Origin: Prostheceraeus crozeri
Lineage: Eukaryota > Platyhelminthes > Polycladida > Euryleptidae
DNA length: 64,000 bases
Reading direction: 5' to 3'
Assembly (NCBI GenBank): GCA_907163375.1
Contig: CAJQUW010001706.1
Span: forward strand, 1 to 64,000
The first letter of the stretch is position 1. Each line of letters begins with the position of its first letter. The notes below the pieces were generated by a model. It did no database searches. It was given only the letters and a program-made list of their open reading frames with translations, and was not told the DNA's origin. Of the stretch, positions 47,961 to 58,912 are shown in pieces. Both the position numbers and the translations under genes were made by a program.

Positions 47961-50577
47961 AAGATTTTAAAGAACATCCAATCAGTGACATTTCCTTGTT
48001 TCTGTGCAATATACGTTCCCTTCTTCCCAAGTTCGACGATCTGAACCTTACACGACTAAGTCTAAAACCGGGAGTTTTGATGATAACCGAATCTTGGCTT
48101 ACAGAAAGCATTATGGATGCACTACTTACCATCCCTCGTTTCATTTTGTATCGTATGGATCGAAGAGACCGAATAGGCGGTGGTGTCTGTATGTATGTGA
48201 ATGACAGCATTAACTCTTCATTGCACACACCTACTGCTGAATGTCCCTCTTTCTGTGAGATCCTGTTTGTGAAGTTGCATTTTCGTTACCGCTATGTCCT
48301 TTGCTGTGTCTTTTACATTCCACCTGGCTTAAAGAGAGATGAACATTGTAAAATTTCTGAATTTATTTTGAATGAAATTGATCATGTACTTCTCTCCAAT
48401 CCTGATTGCAATGTCATAGTAGCTGGAGATTTCAATGACTTTTCTTCAGAAATTTTTTATCAAGATTTGGCTTTGTCAAATAAAGTGCATGATCCCACCA
48501 GGTCTGACAAAATCCTGGACAAAATTTTCATCGATGCCGAGCTATGTGAATTTTTTGAGCTAAGCGCTTGCGTTGGTCCTCCGATTGGTAATTCAGACCA
48601 CAATGCTGTTTTTCTGAGATCTTTGTTTGAGGCAAGTAATGTGTCTGTCAGGAGTTTCCCCGTTTGGGATTTTCGCGAGTCTCACATTCAGGAATTTATT
48701 TCCCGTCTGTCATCCTCTGACTTTTCAGAGATTGAAAACACGCACTCCATTGATGTAATGTGCAGCAAATTTTATGAAATCTTGTGTAAGTGTGTATCTG
48801 TTATCCCTCGTGAAATGGTTACTCTGACGTCTGAGGACAAGCCATGGATTACTCCCCTTTTGAAAATGCTCATCAACAGGCGTTGGGAGGCTTTTCGAAG
48901 CAGGAACTGGCCAATGTACGAGCATTACAAGATCAAAGTAAAGGACGAAATAATAAAGGCCAAGATACAATGGGCTAATAAGCACAAGCAAAGTACCAAC
49001 GGCTTATGGAAGATTGTTAGTGAGATTAAGGGTACCAGATCATCTGACTCGTTCCGCCATTTGCAACATACATTTACTGACATCAGGGATATGTTGAACT
49101 GCTTTACGTCTGTCTTCAAGTGCAATTATAATGCGTCTGACGATGTTTCATTGGCGGCGATTCAGAATCAACGTTGGGATTTTCAAATTTCTCCCTATGA
49201 AGTGCTGAATGAATTAGTGCATCTAAATTCCCACAAAGGCATCGGCGCTGATGGTATTCCAACTAGACTATTGGTTATTGGTGCATATCTTCTTTGTGAA
49301 CCTTTGTGTTGGATATTTAACCGATCCATTCAAACTAAGACATTTCCTATGTGTTTTAAAGAAGCTATTGTACAACCCATACCAAAGAAGAGCAGACCAA
49401 AGCTTAATGAATTTCGCGCAATATCCTTGACATCGGTTATTAGCAAAATATTCGAACGAATCGTATCGCGTGAAATAAAATGCAAGCTTCTTCCACTTTA
49501 CGGAATCAACCAGCACGCTTACCGACCTTTAGGATCTACAACCAGTGCTCTGGTCGCCATACAAGACTCCATCACACGATCATTGGATTCGCCGGAAACG
49601 ATAGCTGTTCGTATCATATGTTTGGACCTGTCAAAGGCTTTTGACACATTACAGTTCAATCGTCTGTTGAATTATCTCAATCGAGCTGGTCTGAACCATG
49701 GAATTTTGAGTTGGCTTCAGTCTTATCTTCAGTTCAGAAGTTCAGAGTTCGAATACATGGCTGTTTTGGCCCTTGGGAAGACGCAATTTCAGGAGTTCCT
49801 CAGGGTTCGGTCCTCGGGCCCTTGTTGTTCGCGGCTTTTATGGGTTCCATCAATTTTGATGCTGAGTGTATTCGATGCATTAAATATGCTGACGACATAA
49901 CCATCATTGAAGAGATCCCAAGGAAATCAGTATCAGAACAGTTTTTGTCATCTCAACTCATTGAGGAGAAATTTACTGACAGCGGGCTTAGACTCAATTC
50001 TGGGAAGTGCAAGGAACTGCTTTTACAAAAGTCAGTGTTACCGGAGAATCAAATTTCGACGAGCGTTTTCCCCAGAGTTGATCATCTACGTATCCTCGGT
50101 TTCATCTTTTCCGACAGATCATCATGGAACCATCAAATCAGTGAGACTGTTAAACGTGCATCTTGCAGATTGTACATTATCCGCTGCCTGAAGCCAGTTT
50201 TGTCAAGAAAGGAACTTATTATTGTCTACCATGCTGTGATTACATCGTTGATTTTGTATGCCTCGCCGACGTATGGAAATTTACCTGTTGGCCTACTTTA
50301 TAAGTTAGAGTGCTTTCAAAAGCGTGCTCATAGATTGATTTGTGGGCACGGATGTTCATGTGTTGAGTTCCGTGAGTTGTCAATTGTATTCAGAGAGTAT
50401 GGTCTAAAATTTCTGCATAAATGTGAGTCGAATCCTTGTCATCCTCTTCACCAATTTGTGCCCAAACGCCTCATGAGGTCGAGTCATTATTGTTTGCCTT
50501 ATTCAGCTACAAGTAGGCGTTTGAACTCGTTTTTCCCATGTTTTTGTGCTGTTGCCAACGGCGGGTTTTTTATTTGA
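47957..50577 (+). pseudogene. LINE ORF2 (AP endonuclease plus reverse transcriptase), one frameshift
   Basis: The frame opens at TTG (47957), overlapping the ORF1 stop as TTGA. The first ATG in frame is only at about 48079, already inside the endonuclease, so translation must enter upstream of it. Endonuclease: CNIRSLLPKFDDL, ITESWL (Glu45), VAGDFND (Asp158, Asn160) and GNSDHNAV (Asp-His 214-215). Reverse transcriptase: IGADGIPTRLL about 429-439, FRAISLTSVISKIFERIV about 486-502, LDLSKAFD about 557-563. Near 49735-49745 the frame changes. The remainder, in the frame ending at 50577, holds SGVPQGSVLGPLLF and the YADD box (CIKYADDITII), then the thumb. The clade is CR1/Jockey-like by these boxes. 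One frameshift makes this copy inactive. Confidence 0.85.
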
Positions 50578-50732
50578 TGAAACTTTTCTTGTACTTCAGA
50601 AGCTGTTGTTAAATAACTTTTGTATCTGTGCTCAAACATGACGTTTTGACTTTGTCTTTTAATTATTTTGAAATTAAATGTATCTGTGATTTTCAATTCA
50701 TGCAAATAAACGATTCTCTCTCTCTCTCTCTC

Positions 50733-51866
50733 ATGAAGGTCATCAATAGTGCAATTTTTTATGTCATGTCATATATTTTGTATATATTTTTTATATCATG
50801 CGTGTTATGTCATATTTAGTCATATTTCTTAATTTTCCTATTTTCATATATGAATTGCTAGTTTTGCAACATTACCAATTAGTACTTGGTGACCGAATTC
50901 GTAGATCAAAGCGTCGCTCGGGCAACAAAGTTTTAAGAAGCACAGCAAATGGGGACCGAATCACCGCACTCTATAGACAAGCTGGGCTTATGGTGGGCAC
51001 TATTTTTGTGAAGGGAAAATTGGGGAAACTGTCTCATTTTCATTCTGCACATGCAGGCCAGACATCTGAATTAATGCTTGAAAATCTGATAAGAATGATG
51101 TGATATGAAGTTGTTAGAAAGCCTGTTGAAGTTGTTAGAAATTATCCATATGTGTAAATGCGAGAGTAAGCGCGTGAGCTCAATGTGATCTGAAACCGAG
51201 TGAACCGCCTCTCTTACTCATATAGAAGTCGAAATTTTCCATCAGATGTTTTTTTCTGAATGTAGAAAGTCACTTTCCAAGAAATGAATTTACAAACATT
51301 AGCAAGTTTTAATGCAAAGAAGAGAAAATTCGGTCGCAAATGCCATTAAAATATCAAAATATCAGAAAGCTTATCGGTGTTCTTAATAAGATTAAAGCAC
51401 ACGAAGAAGCATCAAAATTTGTCTTTGATTAAACTATTAGGTTCATCAATCTCGCAAGATTTCGAAGATTCAGACGAGCAATGAGCGGCAAGCACATGTG
51501 TAGGAGAAGTAAATGGTGATATTTGAACGTTAAAATAATTTCGCAGTTTAAATGACTTTGGTAATCGCAGACTGAAATTACGAACTGCTTCCCTGTGTCC
51601 ACGCCAGATAGTTCATGCACAAGGCTACACATGGATCGAGTAAACCAAGCAATCCTAGTCACATCTTATGAACACAATCTTCTCCATTAGAGCAAAAAGT
51701 ACGTAAAAGTGCTCTGTCCGTCTCGGCCGGCAAAGTCAAAGTCGAATCGAATCTCAAATCTAATCGTAGAATGCTTCCATAGACCTACTGAAACTCATTT
51801 CATTTGCGATTCACTTACCTGACTATATAAGAAAATAGACCTACCGAATAGGACAATAATCATGTA
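50733..51866. other. Non-coding stretch, nothing recognised
   Basis: A 101-codon frame at 50798-51103 has a hydrophobic start and a basic middle (RIRRSKRRSGNK) but no domain that I recognise. It is not supported as a gene. Confidence 0.4.
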
Positions 51867-53084
51867 CATTGTAAATCGCTTAATACCAATCACATACGAA
51901 GGATGCATAGCAAAATATGTTGATTTAAGGCCTTTTGTCAATAAAGATACTAATGTTGCTACTGTTTTGCAAGTAGTGAGATTATGACATTCAAGAGTCA
52001 CACTTTCAATACTGAATTCGATTTTAATATATGTGAGTCTAAGGTATTTCATAAATAATCAATAAGTATTCAACCATCAACAATTATGCATTATGTAATT
52101 TTGAAATTAAGCATATTATCAATCCGAAATAAAAACACAATATAATTCATGAACGCAAAAATAGTCATGTTTTAGATATATAAGTCAACATGATTGCACG
52201 AAAAATATCGTTTGAATGAATTGATGTTGATCAAATTAGTTCATAAAGTAGAGCTGCAGTTTCACACAATCATACCTGATCGACTCCGCCATGGAAGCCG
52301 GATTTTCTGCCTCAGCTGCCGAAAATGCAAAGCGCACGAAATATTCGACCATCATCAATGGGCCTTTCATTTTCGAGCCAGTAGCGGTTGAAACCTCCGG
52401 TGAAGTCGGCCACCGCCTTTCTGAAGCCACGGGCGACACACGAGAATCTGTATGGCTCCAACAAATGGTCGCGATAGCTGTCTTGCGTGGCAACGCCCTC
52501 AGCATTCGCCTGGCTGGCAAAGCACTATAGTGACCAACTTTTCCTCCTCGCCCTCGTTCTTTTGTAATGACTTTCCATGAAAACTTGACTTGTCCTCTAA
52601 CTTATCTTGTTGAATAAATTTATACTCAAGTAGAGCTAACCGGGCGTTCTGTTGTTACTAGGCAAGTAGTAACGACGATATACTCGTGGAGCATAAAATT
52701 CACAATAAATCTATTCTAGCTAAATATCACACCATCAAATAGAAATGTTCGCGACTGGTATTAGTGAAAAAATTATTTGACAGTAGTATGTAATATATAC
52801 TTTTTTTGCTAAGTGACTTGAAGCTCTACATACCATAGGCGGATGAGGACGAATTTTCATCGGGTCTCGTATATAAAACATACCAACAACTCGTATTTCA
52901 GTGTAAAACAGACAATCACAGATAGAATGGTTCATATCGCTACATACCAATCACATACGAAAGTAAGTGAGATTTCGTATGAAAAACATGCCAGATCTCT
53001 GTAAGCATGCGAGAGTTAGTTTCAAATTGTATGTAATTTCGGTACATGTTTGTATGTAATTTTCGTATCCAGCGATTTACAGTA
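51867..53084. mobile_element. 1-kb nonautonomous DNA element, copy 2, carrying a LINE tail
   Basis: It starts CATTGTAAATCGCT after TA (51865-51866) and ends AGCGATTTACAGTA before TA (53085-53086). It matches copy 1 (18935-19931) over both halves, for example ATGCATTATGTAATT and GTCAACATG.TTGC on the left, and GGGTCTCGTATATAAAACAT on the right. In the middle (about 52245-52690) it holds foreign sequence, a LINE 3' fragment, in place of about 100-200 bp of copy 1. Confidence 0.8.
52245..52690 (+). mobile_element. LINE 3' fragment inserted in the nonautonomous element
   Basis: The open stretch 52291-52530 reads ASAAENAKRTKYSTI, FIFEPVAVETSGEVG, HRLSEATGDTRESVW and LQQMVAIAVLRGNALSI. This matches the short C-terminal tail that follows the RT in a group of invertebrate LINE polyproteins (pattern KY..I...F.PVAVET.G and RR...TGD.RE). 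About 10 residues are missing after GEVG compared with what I know of the family. It is followed by AATAAA near 52613. It is a 5'-truncated insertion. The exact ends were not fixed. Confidence 0.6.
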
Positions 53085-53086
53085 TA

Positions 53087-53810
53087 ATTAACATGGCTAT
53101 TGAAAGAGATCTTGGCACTCATGAAGAATTAATCAGTCAAATTAAAGCGTCTTTATTTTTCTTAGATAATGAAAATGCACTACGCATTACAACTACACTT
53201 CACTTCGAATGAAATATTGACGCACAATTATGAGTTAGACAGAGGATTTTGATATGACATGTGACCTCCCGTTGGCATTGTTTAGCCAAGCTTGATGATC
53301 GGGACTAGGTTTGTAGCCTCAGGTTTGTTAGAAAAAGTTTTTCGAATCTCGGCCAGAACTGGAAATGAAACCTTCATCAATCGTTTGCATAAAGATATTG
53401 AGTCCGGGAAAGCACATTATTTTCATGAACTGACAATCAGCCGATTCTATCATTTCTATCACAATTTTCGGAAAGCAATGATAAAATATTTACAACATGT
53501 GTTTGATGTCCATAATGACTATCTGAATGATTCAGGACGAATTCAAAGCATTTCATTCAATAGACTATGCAGACTTCTACGTAAATTTGTCACTCAAGCT
53601 CATGTGAGCTCATAGGCACAGGTAAAGGATTTCAAGACTTTGAAAGCTAGAATGCATGACGGCATACGCATGGATTGTAATTGTAAAGCAAAAAGATGAC
53701 CTACAATAAATCGTAGACCACATCTCAACAAAGAAGAGAATCTGGTCAGTGATTCAAATTAGTCCATCAACAAAAAATGGACAAATTTCATTGCTTTTTA
53801 AGCGAACATT
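53087..53810. other. Non-coding stretch, nothing recognised
   Basis: A 107-codon frame at 53292-53615 (RTGNETFINRLHKDIE...) shows no recognisable domain and is within the length expected by chance. Confidence 0.35.
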
Positions 53811-54056
53811 GTAAACTGTAAGGCACTAATTTAGGCACGAAGCCGAAATTTCGTGCCAGTTAGCGCTTAGTTAGTGCCTTTCTAGTGCCTCGAGGCACCA
53901 GTAGGCGCCATCAGACACTAATAGTCACCGAACCAAATATCTGTTTGTCCAATGAAATTGAAGGAAAAATCAATGGGCACGAACTCGGCACTGTGAACAT
54001 ACTAGTGCCTTCTGTTGGTTAGAATTGATGATTAAATTTCGTGCCCTAGAGTTTAC
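53811..54056. repeat. Foldback element rich in GGCAC/GTGCC
   Basis: Left end GTAAACTGTAAGGCAC...GGCACGAA and right end TTCGTGCCCTAGAGTTTAC are inverse to each other. GTGCC and GGCAC recur internally (TTAGTGCC, CTAGTGCC, CGAGGCACC). It is probably a MITE of 246 bp. Confidence 0.55.
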
Positions 54057-57000
54057 TTTGAAGATCTAAATATGGTGTACTGACCAGATTTATTGATTTC
54101 TTCCCGGTGAGATTTGGCCGGTCGAGATGAAATCCTCCTCTGCGAAGAGCCCACATAACGTGTAGAAATTTATGAGTTCACAATTTTTGTTTAACTTTAG
54201 GTTTTCATTAAAGCATTTCTAAGGAGTGTTGTCAAAAGATCACATGGTATTCTAATGCATAAATCTATGCTCTTATTGAATGCTATCTGAGTTATCTTTC
54301 CATATGGCCTACGTTTAGTTAGAGTTCCTATTTTAGGAGATGTAGTACAATTCATTGTTTTAGTAAACCACGTGCAGTGGTTTAACAGTTCCTGATGAAA
54401 AGCAGTCTGAAAAGTCCGTCTTACGGACCTAGCTTATAGGCCAAGTTCACGAGTCTACTAATGGGCCATTTGCAGCTCTGCTTTAAATCATAGCTTATCG
54501 GTCCAAGACTCGGTCAGAAGGATCTCTTGTTTAGCGACCGACGTTTTTTTAAACTCCACTTTCATTGGAAATTTAGCATCTCAAAAACATTGCATGCACT
54601 TTCAACCAGCAACGAGTGGGAACCGGCTGTAAATCAAATGAAAGCTTTACCAAAATAATTTTTGGCTATCCAACACAGGCCGATTCGAATTTTTCTCCAA
54701 TCACATTTCGAATCGAATCGAATCTCGAAGCCTCGCATGTCCCTAATTTACATATCTGTAAAGATGCGAAAGTCAATAAATCAAACCAGAAATTCCAGAA
54801 AGTATCATGAAGCAGATCACTTGTTGTTGAGGCTGATGGATATTAACAGATATCACTTGGCTTCTTGTATACAGGCGCACGAATCACGCGAATCACAGTC
54901 ATTTGCTCAGTAGTGATTTAGAAATGATGCTATGATATAAAAGGATCATTTTAGCGAAAATTGTCGAATTCGAATATTTTTATCGAGTTAGTGCACAAAA
55001 ATTATAGTGAACAATTGCTAAATTTAGACGACGTCCATGGCATTGAGTGCGGCCGAGTTTTATTGCTATAAATGCGCTTATGATAAGAAACAAGTCAGTC
55101 TACTAGATTAGACTTATAAATTGAATAAACTTCTTGCTTGGTTATATACCACCAAAATCTCGCAAGTCCGTATATACATGTACATTCACATGCGAAATGA
55201 TCAATTGAAATCGAAGCTCCTCATTGGTTGTTCTCGCCAGATAGGGTGACGAGAATGAAGATACAGACAGCAATGGTCCAAAAGGTTATTGCTAATTGGA
55301 AGTTCCTTCATAAGCATAGCGTCATCAGCAGTCGTCAAGCTGTCGTTTTGTACTTATCCTTCTGAAAAGGTTGTTGTTGCATAGAGAATCTAAGCCAATT
55401 AATGTGATTTGGTCTGATTGCTCCGCTGATTGTTCCGTTGCGGGAATTCTGCTGCACGTCGATGACTTTGAGTGGCGATCTATGGACGGTCCCTTGGAGT
55501 TCCGCGAATCAGCTATCAAATTCTGATACTCAGAACATCTCACAAGCCCAAAGAAAGTATTTAAGGGTCCTAATGACGTCATGCATAACGCAACTTGCAG
55601 AAATTTTCCACTGTGATCACAAAGAGTTGCACTTTCACAAATTAATTTGGTTCGTGTGAGATCCGCATGCGTTGAGGTCCGTGTGGTTCTCCGACCTATA
55701 CGTGTTGCCGAAATCAGCAGCAAGTCAAAATTGTCCTACATAGGTTTTTTAGAAGGGTTCGGGAAGTCATAAACTCTGTAATTATAAAGTTATAAATAGA
55801 AAAGTAAAAAATATTTCCTTTTGAATTGTTATTGCTTATCACAAGCAAAATTAATAGATTTTTCTATGCTTTGGTTACACATTTATTATATTTAAAAACA
55901 GTCAGACGTCAAAAGTAATTCAAGTGATTTTAATGACAAATGGCGCTTGGACGAATATCAATATCTTGCTTATTGCTTTATAGGCATAGAGCGTAGCGCA
56001 TTATTATGCAACAAAGAATTTTGAAGTGTGTTAAGTCTTCAAATAAAAACTTGCCAAAATTACTTTAGAATGCAGCTAGATTGTTATACTATTGATTTAC
56101 TATATTCGAATTTCCCAAAAGTAACAACATTGAAAGAACAGACAGCACAAAGAAGTTGTGTGGACCGCCAAAAATGGACGCATTAAAAAAGTTTAAATAC
56201 ATAATCAGTCAAAAATATTTCATCCTACATGCACATGCACTCGACAATATAGTTGTGTCATTGTCAAAGGAAAGTGTTTACATGATACATTTCTTCACAT
56301 TTGGAATTGCATGTAAAAATACCTACAGTGAAAATCAAATCTGTGATTGTTTACAATAAAAGGACGTGTACATATTATGGAGATATCAACAAGATGAACA
56401 AGATCGTGTGCAAGAAAGAAAGATGATGGCATAAATAATACGGTTCACCATCACGCATTATTTTTGCTTGATTTTGTGACCTATATATGTGATTGCGTAT
56501 ACAACATCGAATATGCATCATACAATATATTATATTCAATTTTAAGCTGCATAGAGACCATCTGGCGCAGCTGGCAACGAACTATTAATTACTGCTGTTT
56601 CATTCTGCGATGTCTGGATAGTGGCAATTATAACCAATCTGACAAGATTTCATGCTTGGCATATCAGCTTCAGTAGGCATCAGTAGGTACCTGCAGATCA
56701 GCTGGAAACAAACAGAAGACTATGATAGAGGAGCATTATCCAGCCAATGACATTGGCCCTCTTCTTTGCGTCAAATCGCACTTAAATTGGCAAAAAGAAA
56801 GAAGTATTATTTTAATGTCAAAAATCGTCTTGTTTTTACCATTTAACTGCGAATTGGCGCAAAGAAAAGCGCCATTGATTGATAAACTCGAAGATCCTGG
56901 GCGCCCATCGACCAACGTAGAAGAACGGGACGCCCACGCGTACGCTGCTCTACGTATGTAGTAAATATATGAATTCAGCTCAAATCACAAATGTGTAACA

Positions 57001-57072
57001 TCGTATCCAATCCATGTGGTGTCAAGTCAACAAAGGAGCGTTAGTGATTTTTGGTGGTCATCTGATTCCTAC
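54057..57072. other. Mostly non-coding; one putative TIR end
   Basis: 54697-54760 carries TTCGAATCGAATCGAATC, then TCGAAGCCTCGCATGTCCCTAATTT, the inverse of the end at 27228. The 132-codon minus frame at 55325-55723 and the 79-codon frame at 56722-56961 have no domain that I recognise. Nothing else is supported. Confidence 0.4.
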
Positions 57073-58904
57073 TTATAGACATAATTTGCTTTTTAACACT
57101 AGGTTTAACATATTGTTCCACACTGCAACAGGCCATCGGAAACAAGGACTATGAGTAGAAAGCTGTTTAGACATCATGTCAAAGCAGTCAACACCGACTT
57201 TATCCTTGTTGTATGAAAGAATGATGGCGGGCTTTTTCTTCTCTGTGGTGGCATCAATTGTGGGAGATGAATGCATCGTAGACAATAGACACGTTTTTGC
57301 CCTTTTTACATTGGTAATTCACAAATGTAGTGCCAGAAGGTTCATCGTAGAAGAACTCAGTATTGAAGGGCAGATTTTTCTTCACAGAAACCATTTCACT
57401 GCTCAACTCTCTTCTATTTTTCGAATTGTGCCCACAATTGTCGTCCTTTTCTCCTTTAGCTTTACTGCAGCAGTGAGTGACGTAAAAAAGTTATCCATGG
57501 TGATGTTGTAACCTTTTCCAATGATTGGCTGCGAAATCTTCATAATAACATGCTCTGCCAAAGGTAAATCACCTCGTTCGGCCTTCTCTTGAGCACCCAA
57601 ATAAGGTATTATGTGTACAACATACTTCGAGTTGACTTCGCACAAAATACAAAATTTAGTGCCATATTTATCAGGCTTATTGGGCATAAAAACAATGAAA
57701 CCACAACGAGTTTTCAGCGGCAGGACCTGCTCATCCAAAGTCAATGAATATTCCGGAATGTAAGATGATTGGCAATTTCCGGAGAATAAATCAAATACTT
57801 CACGAATTGGAGCGAATTTATCAGCACTTCTTGGTCTTCTGTTGGGCTTGTCATCAAAACGAAGATATCGGAGAATTTGCTTATATCTATCGCGCGTCAT
57901 AGTTTGATGGAAAACATTAGGGCCGTAATATCGATTATATAGAAAATCAAGTGGATGATTCCTTCCATAGACACCACGTAGGTAAGTCAAGCTTATAAAA
58001 GCTTCTAATTCACATAAAGCAAGCAGGAAATTAATGTCACATCGTTGACCCTCCTCGACAGTATGTTGCAGAACTTTTCGTAGGATAGATTCACTGATAA
58101 TCAGCTTCCAGGCCTGATACTCTGATTTCGCAGCTTGATGCCTACACGACGTCGGTACACCAGGATGGGCACTAAACACATTATGCGCAGAGATGCGACC
58201 GACGTTGAGAGATCTCGTCATTCTAGTCCACTTAGTACCATCCCGTCCAATAAGGCTGTCTTCCCTTGTAGCAAAATCTTCATCTTCGGACACGAAATCT
58301 TCTTCACTTGACTCATAAGGTTGTGGAACTGATGGTTCGTCTTCATTATCTGATATTTCACTCCCAGAGTCAACTACCATTTCGGCTACATCCACTGCGG
58401 CAAGCCGCCTCCGCCGAGAAGTCGTGGCCATGACAATCACAACAGTCAGAATGAAATCGCAGTGTGCTTCGCTTGCATGACACGCTCACAGAGATCAGAT
58501 ATCAATGCTATTGTTCACTCCCTACAGAGAACATAGATATCTGACAATCCGAACTCTATTGACGCGCTGAAGTGATATCAAGCTGCTAAGCAGAATCTTA
58601 TTCTGTCTCATGCGGACAGAAAGAACCAAAGGGTCATAGATTGTGTCAATAGGGAGTCAATAATATCGTTTGACGAATACATATCATTGGTACAGTCGAT
58701 ATCGACTTTTTCGCCAATCTAGGTATATAGTCACGGCATTGCGCAACAATAATAATTACAAGGAAAGTGCAAATAGCCCAAAGTACTTTGACTAAAATAA
58801 TTAATTTACATATGTGTTAGAATCATAGATCATATTTGGAAATACTGAGAATTTTTAGCATTAGTCAGCGAAAAGTCGATTTCGACTTTTCAGCCATCAT
58901 AGTG
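57073..58904 (-). mobile_element. piggyBac transposon with frameshifted transposase
   Basis: The main open frame (57403-58440, 345 codons) has an acidic N-terminus (residues about 25-60) and the piggyBac DDE domain. This includes YGRNHPLDFLYNRYYGPNVF, FDDKPNRRPRSADKFAPIRE, SLTLDEQVLPLKTRCG with the first catalytic Asp (about 236), and YNITMDNFFTS with the second (about 316). After RKIEE the frame changes near 57405. The continuation VSVKKNLPFNTEFFYDEPSG appears in the next frame. A second frame change near 57290 leads to STMHSSPTIDATTEKKKPAI and KDKVGVDCFDMMS, with the third Asp. The cysteine-rich C-terminus is missing. The 5' end is probably at 58904, where TTAA (58905-58908) precedes CACTATGATGGC. 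With two frameshifts it is inactive, but all three catalytic Asp are present. Confidence 0.88.
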
Positions 58905-58912
58905 TTAAAGAT

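Larger units (their letters stand above)
46800..50732 (+). mobile_element. Near full-length LINE (CR1/Jockey-like) with ORF1 and ORF2
   Basis: It has a 5' untranslated region from about 46800, ORF1 at 47238-47960, ORF2 from 47957 to 50577, and a short 3' region ending ATGCAAATAAACGATTC followed by (TC)n at 50712-50732. ORF2 contains an AP endonuclease and a reverse transcriptase split by one frameshift. No target duplication was found around the TC tail. It is the youngest-looking LINE in the window. Confidence 0.85.

Noticed and set aside
50712-50732. (TC)n as a target duplication of the LINE
   Set aside because: No matching run was found at the 5' end, so it is treated as the element's tail or a microsatellite.
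53292-53615. 107-codon plus-strand open frame
   Set aside because: I looked for transposase or receptor motifs and found none. The length is within chance expectation.
55325-55723. 132-codon minus-strand open frame
   Set aside because: No recognised domain, membrane segment or splice context, and a plus-strand frame overlaps it. The length is close to what chance allows in 64 kb.
56722-56961. 79-codon frame near piggyBac
   Set aside because: I considered whether it belonged to the piggyBac element, but it is on the other strand and has no matching motif.
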